64,000 nt of DNA. Origin: Sva-07 sp963715825 (GTDB taxonomy: Bacteria > Actinomycetota > Acidimicrobiia > Acidimicrobiales > Ilumatobacteraceae). The position numbers were made by a program, and so were the translations under genes. The stretch spans positions 372,001 through 436,000 of the forward strand of contig CAVQSI010000041.1 in NCBI GenBank assembly GCA_963715825.1. The letters run 5' to 3'. The notes below the pieces were generated by a model. The model saw only the letters and a program-made list of their open reading frames with translations. It ran no database searches and was not told where the DNA came from. Below, piece after piece: positions 57,337-64,000 of this stretch. The stretch's first letter is position 1. Every line of letters starts with the position of its first letter.

Positions 57337-57549
57337 TCAGTCGTCGGTGTCGTCGTCGTCGTCGAAGGTGACGCCGTACTTCTCGGCGAGCGCGGCGTAC
57401 TCGTCCTCGTCATCGTCGTCGCGCGACGACGACGGAGCCGAACGATCGCCGAAACCCAGATCGAAGGCTCCCGGACCGGACTGCTTCAGTTTTCTCGCCT
57501 CTTCGAAACGGCGATGACGACCCTTCTTCACGACAGGGCTCCCAGACAC
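57337..57549 (-). CDS. Small acidic-tailed hypothetical protein
   Basis: 70 aa from GTG 57549. A basic N-terminus (VVKKGRHRRFEEARKLKQSG) leads to an acidic C-terminus (DDDDEDEYAALAEKYGVTF, then a run of Asp). The bipolar charge suggests a nucleic-acid or ribosome contact, but no family is recognised. Codon use matches its neighbours. Confidence 0.6.
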   Translation of the reverse strand: MSGSPVVKKGRHRRFEEARKLKQSGPGAFDLGFGDRSAPSSSRDDDDEDEYAALAEKYGVTFDDDDDTDD

Positions 57550-57621
57550 TAGAAAGCTGACATTCGGGCACAGGGTAGCGGTGCATGCAGGGATTTCTCG
57601 GGATCCGCGGAAATGTCCGGA

Positions 57622-58794
57622 TCAGTCGGAGACGGCGTGCAGTCGCAGGCGTCCCTCGGGGTCGAACGTGAGCCCAGCCTCGCCCCCGACGAGCCTGCGG
57701 ATGCCGTCGCCGACGAGCTCGTTACGCCATCCCGAGCCCAGTCGGGCATCGTCGTCACCGCGCAGAAACGCGACGATGTCGGCGCGTGTGGCCAACAACG
57801 CCGGATCGATGCGTTCGTCGCGGGCGAGCTGGCCGACCCACGCCGACACCAGCGTCACCGCAGGTCGCATGTTGCGGTCGAGGTCGTCGGCGGACGGCGG
57901 CGCGGCAGGCGGCGGCGATCCCTTCGCGGCGCGTACGGCATCGAGGATCTCCTCGGCGATGCCGCCACGAGCGTGCCGGTCGTCGACGCCACGTGCCTGC
58001 GACAGCTCCTTGAGCGACGACGGCGCCCGCTGCGAGATCCCGAGGATCGCCAGGTCGGGCAGGACCTGCCGTACCGGGATGTCGGTCCGCATCGCCCGCC
58101 GTTCGCGCCAAGCAGCCACGCTCTGCGCAACGGCGCGGGCGCTGGGACGCAACGAACGGGCGTCCTTCAGTCGCATCCATGCGTCGTCGGGTGCCGAACC
58201 GCTCGTGGGTCGTGTGCGCAGTTCCTCGCAGGCGTCCTCGGCCCAGACGATCCGGCTCAACTCGGCGAGTTGCGCGACGAGGCGCTCGTGCACCTCGAGC
58301 AGGTACTCGACGTCGACGGCTGCGTACTGACGCTGGCTGTCCGACAGTGGCCGGCGCAACCAGTCGGTCAATCGGTCGCCCTTCGGCGGCGAGACGCCGA
58401 TCTCCCCCTGCAGCAGCGACACCAGCGACGGCGTGCCGTAGCCGACGAAGCCGGCCGCCAACTGCGTGTCGAACATCTTCGTCGGCACCGCCCCCACGGC
58501 GTGGGTGAGCACGTCGAGATCCTGCTGCGCAGCGTGAATGACGCAGAGCGAGTCGGATGCGAACAGCTTCGCGAACGGGGTGACGTCGACTGCCAAGGGG
58601 TCGATGAGCGCGAGCTGCTGACCCTCCGGCGTCCGCCAGGCGACCTGGACGAGTGCGAGTTTCGGGAAGTAGGTGCGCTCGCGGTGGAACTCGGTGTCGA
58701 GGGCGTAGCGCGGCTCGGCGATGAGGGTCTCGACCAGCTCGTCGAGATCGCCCTGTTGGTCGATCCAGCGGAAATCGATGCGGTCGTCAGGCAC
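57622..58794 (-). CDS. rnd: Ribonuclease D-like 3'-5' exonuclease with HRDC domain
   Basis: 390 aa. The DEDD exonuclease domain has ALDTEFHRERTYFPKLALVQ, IHAAQQDLDVLTHAVG and QRQYAAVDVEYLLEVHE, giving the four acidic ligands. The C-terminal HRDC-like part runs from about 220 to 300 (REWRAMRTD-like stretch reads RERRAMRTDIPVRQVLPD). It matures tRNA 3' ends in known homologues. GTG 58794 overlaps the rhodanese stop. Confidence 0.92.
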   Translation of the reverse strand: MPDDRIDFRWIDQQGDLDELVETLIAEPRYALDTEFHRERTYFPKLALVQVAWRTPEGQQLALIDPLAVDVTPFAKLFASDSLCVIHAAQQDLDVLTHAVGAVPTKMFDTQLAAGFVGYGTPSLVSLLQGEIGVSPPKGDRLTDWLRRPLSDSQRQYAAVDVEYLLEVHERLVAQLAELSRIVWAEDACEELRTRPTSGSAPDDAWMRLKDARSLRPSARAVAQSVAAWRERRAMRTDIPVRQVLPDLAILGISQRAPSSLKELSQARGVDDRHARGGIAEEILDAVRAAKGSPPPAAPPSADDLDRNMRPAVTLVSAWVGQLARDERIDPALLATRADIVAFLRGDDDARLGSGWRNELVGDGIRRLVGGEAGLTFDPEGRLRLHAVSD

Positions 58795-59110
58795 CGGGCG
58801 CACCGGAGCCGGTGACGACCTCGAAGCCCGCCGCGGACCAGGCCAGCATCCCGCCGGTGACGTTGACGACGCTGCGACCCTGGCCCCGCAGGAAGTCGCA
58901 TGCCTGTCCGGAGCGGCCGCCCGAACGGCACACCACGTAGGTGGGCTCGCCGTCGAACGCATCGAGGTGGCCGGGCACCGTGGCCAGTGGCACGAGCGAG
59001 GCGTGAGCGATGTGGCCCGCCGCCCACTCGTTGGGCTCGCGGACGTCGACGACACGCGCCGATGGTCCCAGTGCTGCCAGGTCCTGTACAGAGATCTCCG
59101 CTGCTGTCAC
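58787..59110 (-). CDS. Single-domain rhodanese
   Basis: 107 aa from GTG 59110. VVDVREPNEWAAGHI and the active-site Cys loop VVCRSGGRSGQA are complete, so it should carry sulfur as a persulfide. Partner unknown; nearby mobA makes a role near molybdopterin sulfur transfer possible but unproven. Confidence 0.93.
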   Translation of the reverse strand: MTAAEISVQDLAALGPSARVVDVREPNEWAAGHIAHASLVPLATVPGHLDAFDGEPTYVVCRSGGRSGQACDFLRGQGRSVVNVTGGMLAWSAAGFEVVTGSGAPGA

Positions 59111-59114
59111 GACG

Positions 59115-59684
59115 TCAAGAGTACCGACCGAGGTCGTCGGGGGTGTTGATGTTGCGCAGCACAGCCGCGTCGACGGCAACCTCGACCGACTCGAGCTGCT
59201 CGATCGCCCGGTGCAGCGCACGTTCGCCGCTGTCGAAGATCTCCCGGAGGCGTTCGACGGCCGGCGGCATCCAGATGGCGCACGTCGGTTCGATCTGAGT
59301 TGTTCGGGCGACGACGACGTCGACACGGGTGCTGTGCTGTCGGGCGGCGTCGACCAGGCCCGCGAGATCGTCGGCTCGCAGCGCCGGCAGGTCGCATGCC
59401 ACCACGAACACCGCATCGATGCGCGGTTCCGACCGGGCGAACAGCTCGAGCACGCCCAGCACGCCGCCGAGCGGACCGGTTCCGGGGTACTGGTCGGGCA
59501 ACACCGCCATGTCGAGCGACTCGAGATCGACCGGGCTCCCGCCGTAGGCGACGACACTGACGCAACCGGCAGCGCGCAGTGCTGCGCTCACCCTGTCGGC
59601 CATCGGCACACCGTCGAATTCGATCAGCGCCTTGGTACGACCCATGCGCCGGCTCGCCCCGCCGGTGAGCACGACACCGACCAT
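59115..59684 (-). CDS. mobA: Molybdenum cofactor guanylyltransferase
   Basis: Attaches GMP to molybdopterin. 189 aa. The nucleotide loop is VVLTGGASRRMGRTKALIEF (usually LAGGxSxRMGxxK), then DLPALRADDLAGLV, with Asp for the metal, and NINTPDDLGRYS at the end. Together with the MogA/MoaB-type gene at 20331 it shows this organism makes Mo-enzymes. Confidence 0.93.
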   Translation of the reverse strand: MVGVVLTGGASRRMGRTKALIEFDGVPMADRVSAALRAAGCVSVVAYGGSPVDLESLDMAVLPDQYPGTGPLGGVLGVLELFARSEPRIDAVFVVACDLPALRADDLAGLVDAARQHSTRVDVVVARTTQIEPTCAIWMPPAVERLREIFDSGERALHRAIEQLESVEVAVDAAVLRNINTPDDLGRYS

Positions 59685-59706
59685 GCTCGGCGGTGTCGGG
59701 GGCGGC

Positions 59707-60141
59707 TCAGTCAGCGGGAATCCCCGTCGGGTCGAGCTGCAGGAGGAACGTGCGACAGCGGTCGGCTTCGTCGAGTTCGCCGATCTCGCTGGCCATCTCG
59801 CCGAGTCCCCGCAACGACCGCAGGAAGCCGCGATTGGTCGGCTCGGACCAGCGGACGTACCCGCTGCCGCGCCAGCCGTTGGCGCGCAGCGTGTCGAGGC
59901 CACGGTGATAGCCGACCCGGTACGCGGCGTAGCGCTCGATCGTGTCGCGGCCCAGGTCGCCGAGTTCGGCCCAGCCATCGAGGAAACGGGGCGCGGAGGC
60001 AACGACGTCGGCGACCGCACTGCGGCGCTGGTCGGCGGGCTGGGCGAGTGCGTCGGCGAGGCGATCGGCCAGGTCGGCGTCGGCGCTGGGAAGGACGGTG
60101 GTCGGGAGTCCCGACGAGAGGTTGATCGGCTGGTCGCTCAC
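59707..60141 (-). CDS. DUF3151 protein
   Basis: 144 aa. AYRVGYHRGLDTLRANGWRGSGYVRW and FLRSLRGLGEMASEIGE are the DUF3151 signature; helical repeats suggest a TPR-like fold. The family is largely restricted to actinobacteria and has no known function. GTG 60141 start. Confidence 0.85.
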   Translation of the reverse strand: MSDQPINLSSGLPTTVLPSADADLADRLADALAQPADQRRSAVADVVASAPRFLDGWAELGDLGRDTIERYAAYRVGYHRGLDTLRANGWRGSGYVRWSEPTNRGFLRSLRGLGEMASEIGELDEADRCRTFLLQLDPTGIPAD

Positions 60142-60177
60142 GGCGTCGGATCGTAGGTCACGACGCGACCGTCGGCC

Positions 60178-60183
60178 TACAGT
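60178..60183 (+). promoter_or_regulatory. -10-like box TACAGT, leaderless gene at 60191
   Basis: TACAGT ends 7 nt before GTG 60191, in the 49-bp gap to the divergent DUF3151 gene. Confidence 0.4.
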
Positions 60184-60190
60184 GGCCGCC

Positions 60191-60514
60191 GTGCTCGCCC
60201 TGACACTCGACGACGCCAAGACGATTGCGATCGTCGCCGCGACAGCCCTCGTCGTCGGCGCCGTCGTCTCGTTCTGGGTCATGAAGTCGTTGGTGCAGAA
60301 ACTCGCTGTCGCCGCACTGCTCGGCGTGCTCGCCTTCGCGGTGTGGACGCAGCGGGTGTCGCTGCAGGACTGCGCCGACAAGGTACAGGCCAGCTTCGAG
60401 TTGGCCGGGAGCGATGTCGTCGTGGCCGACACCGAGTGTTCGTTCTTCGGTGTCACCGTGACGATCTCCGATCCGCGTTCGCCCGGTTCGGCCGGTTCAG
60501 CCAGTGGCGACTGA
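60191..60514 (+). CDS. Small membrane protein of unknown function
   Basis: 107 aa. Two membrane segments, AIVAATALVVGAVVSFWVM and LAVAALLGVLAFAVW, are followed by an extracytoplasmic part with two Cys (QDCADKVQ, DTECSFFG) that could form a disulfide. No family recognised. Its last 11 bp overlap the MFS gene. Confidence 0.65.
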   Translation: MLALTLDDAKTIAIVAATALVVGAVVSFWVMKSLVQKLAVAALLGVLAFAVWTQRVSLQDCADKVQASFELAGSDVVVADTECSFFGVTVTISDPRSPGSAGSASGD

Positions 60515-61721
60515 CGCCGCCGAGGTCGACGCCCCGCAGAGCGGCGTCGACGGGCGCACGCTCGCGCGCCTGACCGCGGCCAAGACGATCACGAACGTGG
60601 CACTGCGGTGGATCCCGCCGTTCCTGCCGACCCTCGAACGCGCCTTCGGCGCCACCACGACGCAGCTCACGACCGTGCTCGGCGTCGGCGAGTTGGCCGG
60701 GCTCTCGACGGTGTTCGCCGGCCGCCATCTCGACCGCGGTCGCGAGCGGGCGGTGATGATCGGCGGCCTGGGGCTCGTCGGAGCCTCCGCCGTCCTCGCG
60801 CTGGTCGGCACCCTGGCGGCGTTCGCGGTGTCGTTCTTCGTCCTCGTGCTCGGCGTGTCGAACCTGACCGTCGCCGGGCAGGCCTGGATCAGCCGTCGGG
60901 TCGACTACCGGTGGCGCGCCCGGTCGATCGGGTTGTACGAGACGTCGTGGGCGATCGCGCTGCTCGCCGGCGCCCCGATCGTCGCCGCGCTGATCAACGT
61001 CTTCGGATGGCGCGGACCGTTCGTCGCGGTCGCCGTCGGCTGTGCACTCGGCGCACTGCTCGTCGCCCGGACGTTGCCTCCGCACGATCGGACCACGCAG
61101 CTCGAGCCGGTCGCCATGACGGACGCGGCCACTTCCACCGAATCGCCGCCATCGACGTCGATCACCCCTCGTGCGTGGCTGGTGATGATCGGCTCGGCCA
61201 CCACGGCGATGGCCGGCTTGGCCGTGTTCGTCATCTCGGGCAGCTGGCTCGACGACGAGTTCGGGGTGTCGACCGGCGGCGTCGGTGCCGTGGCGATGCT
61301 CTTCGGTGCCACCGAACTCGTGTCCAGCCTCGGCAGCGCCGCGTTCGCCGACCGGGTCGGCAAGCTGCGCACCACGATCGTTGGGCTCCTCGCACTGCTC
61401 GCCGGCCTTGCGATCATGGTCAGCGCCGACGGTCGCCTGTGGGTGGGCATTGCCGGGTTGATCGTCTTCCTCCTCGGATTCGAACTCGCCTTCGTGGTGT
61501 CGCTGTCGCTGGTGAGCGAAGCAATGCCCGACGCCCGCGGGACGACGCTGGCGGCGAGCAACGCCGTCGGCACGGTGGCGCGCGCCGGCGGCGCCGTGCT
61601 CAGCGGTTGGCTCTACGGCATTCACGGCATCGGGGGAACCGCCGCACTCTCTGCGGTGGCGGCGGTCGTCGCCCTGTGCTCGCTGGTGCTCAGCCGACGG
61701 CTGCCGACGGCTCGTCGCTGA
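60504..61721 (+). CDS. MFS transporter
   Basis: 405 aa, about 12 membrane helices in two halves split by a cytoplasmic loop (LEPVAMTDAATSTESPPS). The MFS loop motif GRHLDRGRERAVMIGGL follows helix 2. Typical of drug/metabolite efflux permeases; the substrate cannot be read. GTG 60504 start. Convergent with the hydrolase; the coding ends overlap by 32 bp. Confidence 0.9.
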   Translation: MATDAAEVDAPQSGVDGRTLARLTAAKTITNVALRWIPPFLPTLERAFGATTTQLTTVLGVGELAGLSTVFAGRHLDRGRERAVMIGGLGLVGASAVLALVGTLAAFAVSFFVLVLGVSNLTVAGQAWISRRVDYRWRARSIGLYETSWAIALLAGAPIVAALINVFGWRGPFVAVAVGCALGALLVARTLPPHDRTTQLEPVAMTDAATSTESPPSTSITPRAWLVMIGSATTAMAGLAVFVISGSWLDDEFGVSTGGVGAVAMLFGATELVSSLGSAAFADRVGKLRTTIVGLLALLAGLAIMVSADGRLWVGIAGLIVFLLGFELAFVVSLSLVSEAMPDARGTTLAASNAVGTVARAGGAVLSGWLYGIHGIGGTAALSAVAAVVALCSLVLSRRLPTARR

Positions 61722-62469
61722 GCGATTCCAGGAACGGCGCCATCGCCGCTACGACGGCATCGGGGTGCGTGTGCGGGCCGGCATGTCCGGCCTCGGGCAC
61801 CATCGCGGTGCGACACCCGGGGATCATCTCGACCAGGTGCTGGATCGCCGTCTGATGGTGGGGCCGGGCTCGTTCGCCGTGGAGCGCCAGCACCGGCGCC
61901 TGCACCTGCTCCCCCGTCCAGGGCGCGCCTCGACGCAGATCGGCGAGCTCGGCGACCATCGCCGCGCCCTCCGCACGTCGTTCCTCGCGCTTCGACGCCG
62001 GCAGCCGCTCCCAGACGGCGTCGCCCACCAGACGCCGCATGAACGCCTCGGCCGCATCGCCGGGATCGTCGGCGGCCATGGCGGCCGCACCGGCCGAGTC
62101 TCCCGGCCACCAGTCGAGCCACGACAGCGGCGTCTCGTACACGACGACGGCGCGCACGGCGGCGGGTCGTCGAGCGGCGAGCCCGAGCGCGACGTTGCCG
62201 CCGAAGCTGTGACCGAACACGATCGCCGGATCCGGCGAGACGGCACCGAGGAGCGCGTCGAGGTCGTCGACGTTCGCCTCGACGGTCCACGGCGGCCCGA
62301 CACCGGTCGACCGGCCGTAGCCGCGTCGGTCGTAGCGGAACACCCGGTATGTCGGATCGAGTCGTCGACTCAGCCGGAGCAGTCCCGCCGATCGATCCAT
62401 CGATCCGTGCACCACCACGACGGTCGGCGCGACAGGATCGCCCGCCGTCTCGGACCACACGGCCGCCAT
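61690..62469 (-). CDS. Alpha/beta-fold hydrolase
   Basis: 259 aa. VVVVHGSMDRSAGLLRLSRR holds the oxyanion region, FRYDRRGYGRSTGVGPPW is typical of the fold, and the nucleophile Ser is in FGHSFGGNVAL. The acid is near LALHGERAR and the histidine in EAGHAGPHTHPDAV. Could be an esterase or haloalkane-type enzyme; substrate unknown. ATG overlaps the pyk stop by one base. Confidence 0.88.
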   Translation of the reverse strand: MAAVWSETAGDPVAPTVVVVHGSMDRSAGLLRLSRRLDPTYRVFRYDRRGYGRSTGVGPPWTVEANVDDLDALLGAVSPDPAIVFGHSFGGNVALGLAARRPAAVRAVVVYETPLSWLDWWPGDSAGAAAMAADDPGDAAEAFMRRLVGDAVWERLPASKREERRAEGAAMVAELADLRRGAPWTGEQVQAPVLALHGERARPHHQTAIQHLVEMIPGCRTAMVPEAGHAGPHTHPDAVVAAMAPFLESLSDEPSAAVG

Positions 62470-63923
62470 CAATCGACGCTGACGATGCGCAGCACGTCGG
62501 TGGCGGCGTCGGCGGGTCGCTCGCGCTTCGGGTCGGGGGCTCCGGCGAGCACCAGCACACGGTCGCCCGACGAGACGAGACCGGCCTGCAGCGCGGTCTC
62601 GACAGCGAACCACACCATCTCGTCGGTCGTGCCGTACAGATCGACCTCGATCGGCGTGACCCCCCAACTCAACGACATCGACCGGACGACGCTCGGGTGC
62701 GGCGACAGCCCGATCATCGCAGCGTTCGGCCGGAAACGAGCCATCGCCCGAGCGGTCCGTCCGCTGCGGGTACAACACAGGATGGCGCTGACCTCGGCGT
62801 CGCTCGCGGCCCGCGACGCCGCATGGGTCAACGCGGCGGTGATCTGGTCGATGTTGGTCATCTGCTGATGGTGCGACAGGCGTTGCACCCGTCCGAGCCG
62901 GTCGGCCCACTGCCGATACGACGCCTCGGACTCGGCGCGCCCGGCAACGGTGGCCATCGTGCGGACGACTGCTGCCGGGTCGTGTCCGATCGCCGTCTCG
63001 CCGGACAGCATGAGCGCGTCGGTGCCGTCGAACACGGCGTTGGCCACGTCGCTGACCTCGGCGCGCGTCGGCGACGGCGAGGTGATCATCGATTCGAGCA
63101 TCTGGGTGGCGGTGATGACGGGAACGCCGGCCTCGACGCAGTGACGGACGATGCGCTTCTGGAGGTGCGGAACGTCCTCGATCGGGCAGTCGATCCCGAG
63201 GTCGCCGCGTGCGACCATGACGACGTCAGCGGCGGCGATGATCTCGTGCAGGTGTTCGACCGATGCCCGGGTCTCCATCTTCGCGACGAGTTGCGCCCGG
63301 TCGCCGACCACGGCGCGGACCTGGTCGATGTCGCTGGGCGATCGAACGAACGACACGGCGACGAACTCCACGCCGGCCGCGGCGACCGCCTCGGCGAGGA
63401 CCAGGTCCTGCGCGGTCGGTGACGGCAACCGGAGCCGGTCGGAGGCCAGGTGGACGCCCGGACGTCCGTTCGCCTCGCCGCCGGTCTCGATCCGTGCGAT
63501 GGCGTAGTCGCGACCGACGTCGAGGACGCGCATGGCGATCGCCCCGTCTCCCAGCTGCACCCGTGCCCCAACCGTGATGTCCTCGAGCAGCGTGGGGTAG
63601 TCGACGTGGATGCGCTTGTCGTCGCTGGGTTCGTTGCCACCGACGAGCTGCACGAGCGTTCCGGTCCCGAGCAGGACGCCGCCGTCCGGGAACGCACCGG
63701 CACGAACTTTCGGTCCGGGCAGGTCGGCGAGGACGGCCACCGGAACCCCACGCCCGGCCGCCACGGAACGGATGCGGGCAAGGACGGCGAGGTGCTCGTC
63801 GAGCGTGCCATGGCTCAGATTCAGGCGCATGACATCGGTGCCCGCATCGATCAGCTGTCCGAGTACCTCGACGGAGTCGCTCGCCGGTCCGATGGTCGCC
63901 ACGATCTTCGTTCGTCCGGTCAT
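62469..63923 (-). CDS. pyk: Pyruvate kinase
   Basis: Last step of glycolysis. 484 aa. KIVATIGPASDSVEV, MRLNLSHGTLDEH, VMVARGDLGIDCP and the LMLSGETAIGHDP loop are diagnostic. A B-domain is present around 75-165 and the C-terminal domain (ILCCTRSGRTARAMARF) is complete. ATG 63923 divergent from the partial gene at 63944. Confidence 0.99.
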   Translation of the reverse strand: MTGRTKIVATIGPASDSVEVLGQLIDAGTDVMRLNLSHGTLDEHLAVLARIRSVAAGRGVPVAVLADLPGPKVRAGAFPDGGVLLGTGTLVQLVGGNEPSDDKRIHVDYPTLLEDITVGARVQLGDGAIAMRVLDVGRDYAIARIETGGEANGRPGVHLASDRLRLPSPTAQDLVLAEAVAAAGVEFVAVSFVRSPSDIDQVRAVVGDRAQLVAKMETRASVEHLHEIIAAADVVMVARGDLGIDCPIEDVPHLQKRIVRHCVEAGVPVITATQMLESMITSPSPTRAEVSDVANAVFDGTDALMLSGETAIGHDPAAVVRTMATVAGRAESEASYRQWADRLGRVQRLSHHQQMTNIDQITAALTHAASRAASDAEVSAILCCTRSGRTARAMARFRPNAAMIGLSPHPSVVRSMSLSWGVTPIEVDLYGTTDEMVWFAVETALQAGLVSSGDRVLVLAGAPDPKRERPADAATDVLRIVSVD

Positions 63924-63943
63924 ATCTGCTTGTCTATCTCACA

Positions 63944-64000
63944 ATGGAACTGCTGATCATCCGCCACGGCCTGCCGGTCCGCCGAGAGCTCACCGAAGGC
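63944..64000 (+). CDS. Histidine-phosphatase family protein, N-terminal fragment
   Basis: Only 19 codons lie in the window (MELLIIRHGLPVRRELTEG). LIIRHG is the catalytic RHG motif of phosphoglycerate-mutase-like phosphatases at the expected N-terminal position. Everything downstream is outside the window, so the specific enzyme cannot be named. Confidence 0.8.
   Translation, partial: MELLIIRHGLPVRRELTEG

Overview
The window is about 64 kb of high-GC DNA packed with housekeeping genes, and its gene order is typical of Actinobacteria. Three syntenic blocks recur across that phylum: infC-rpmI-rplT with a SpoU methyltransferase and pheST next to an arg operon; pyrR-pyrBC-carAB-pyrD with mihF-gmk-rpoZ-coaBC-metK-priA and def-fmt-rsmB; and alaS-ruvX-mltG-aroECKB-pepP-efp-nusB. 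An actinobacterial mIHF, a DUF3151 protein, frequent GTG starts and many 4-bp ATGA/GTGA start/stop overlaps fit this. The details (argC directly followed by argB, a lone aroECKB run, DUF4389) suggest a deep branch such as Acidimicrobiia (Ilumatobacter-like). That placement is inference from gene content, not a phylogeny.

Layout. 1-4902 is the arginine operon read leftwards (argC-B-D-F-R-H, argH cut by the window edge). 5020-10100 is a run of small accessory genes (AlgH/UPF0301, a zinc-less DksA-like protein, GNAT, VOC, ATP-grasp, ACT, HSL-type esterase). 10120-18144 carries pheST, DUF4389, GNAT and VOC genes, a SpoU-type rRNA methyltransferase and infC-rpmI-rplT. 18374-20231 has a DUF1844-like gene, then hisG with a cold-shock-like gene and an alkyltransferase-like gene. 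20331-23339 is def-fmt-rsmB-mog. 23359-27410 holds a methyltransferase, a threonine-dehydratase-like enzyme, a TPR-rich regulator-like protein and a divergent cupin. 27466-41087 is the long leftward block priA-metK-coaBC-rpoZ-gmk-mihF plus the pyrimidine operon. 41200-46508 is an accessory insertion (SDR, amidohydrolase, secreted coiled-coil protein, DUF2079 membrane protein). 46513-56498 is nusB-efp-pepP-aroBKCE-mltG-ruvX-alaS. 56539-64000 has RNase D, rhodanese, MobA, DUF3151, an MFS transporter, a hydrolase, pyruvate kinase and the start of a histidine-phosphatase gene.

Regulation visible in the sequence. A TANNNT -10 box lies 6-9 nt upstream of the start codon of at least ten genes, which points to widespread leaderless transcripts. 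A PyrR binding-loop hairpin sits just upstream of the pyrR Shine-Dalgarno. Related 8-bp half-sites 20 bp apart lie at argC and carA and are plausible ArgR sites. infC appears to start with the rare codon ATA behind a strong Shine-Dalgarno.

Quality warning. At least eight genes, including essential pyrB and aroE, are broken by single-base indels (mostly insertions), and one amidohydrolase has five. Uncorrected sequencing or assembly errors explain this better than decay. No CRISPR array, prophage, insertion sequence, tRNA or rRNA was seen, and I do not see a convincing new multi-gene system here.
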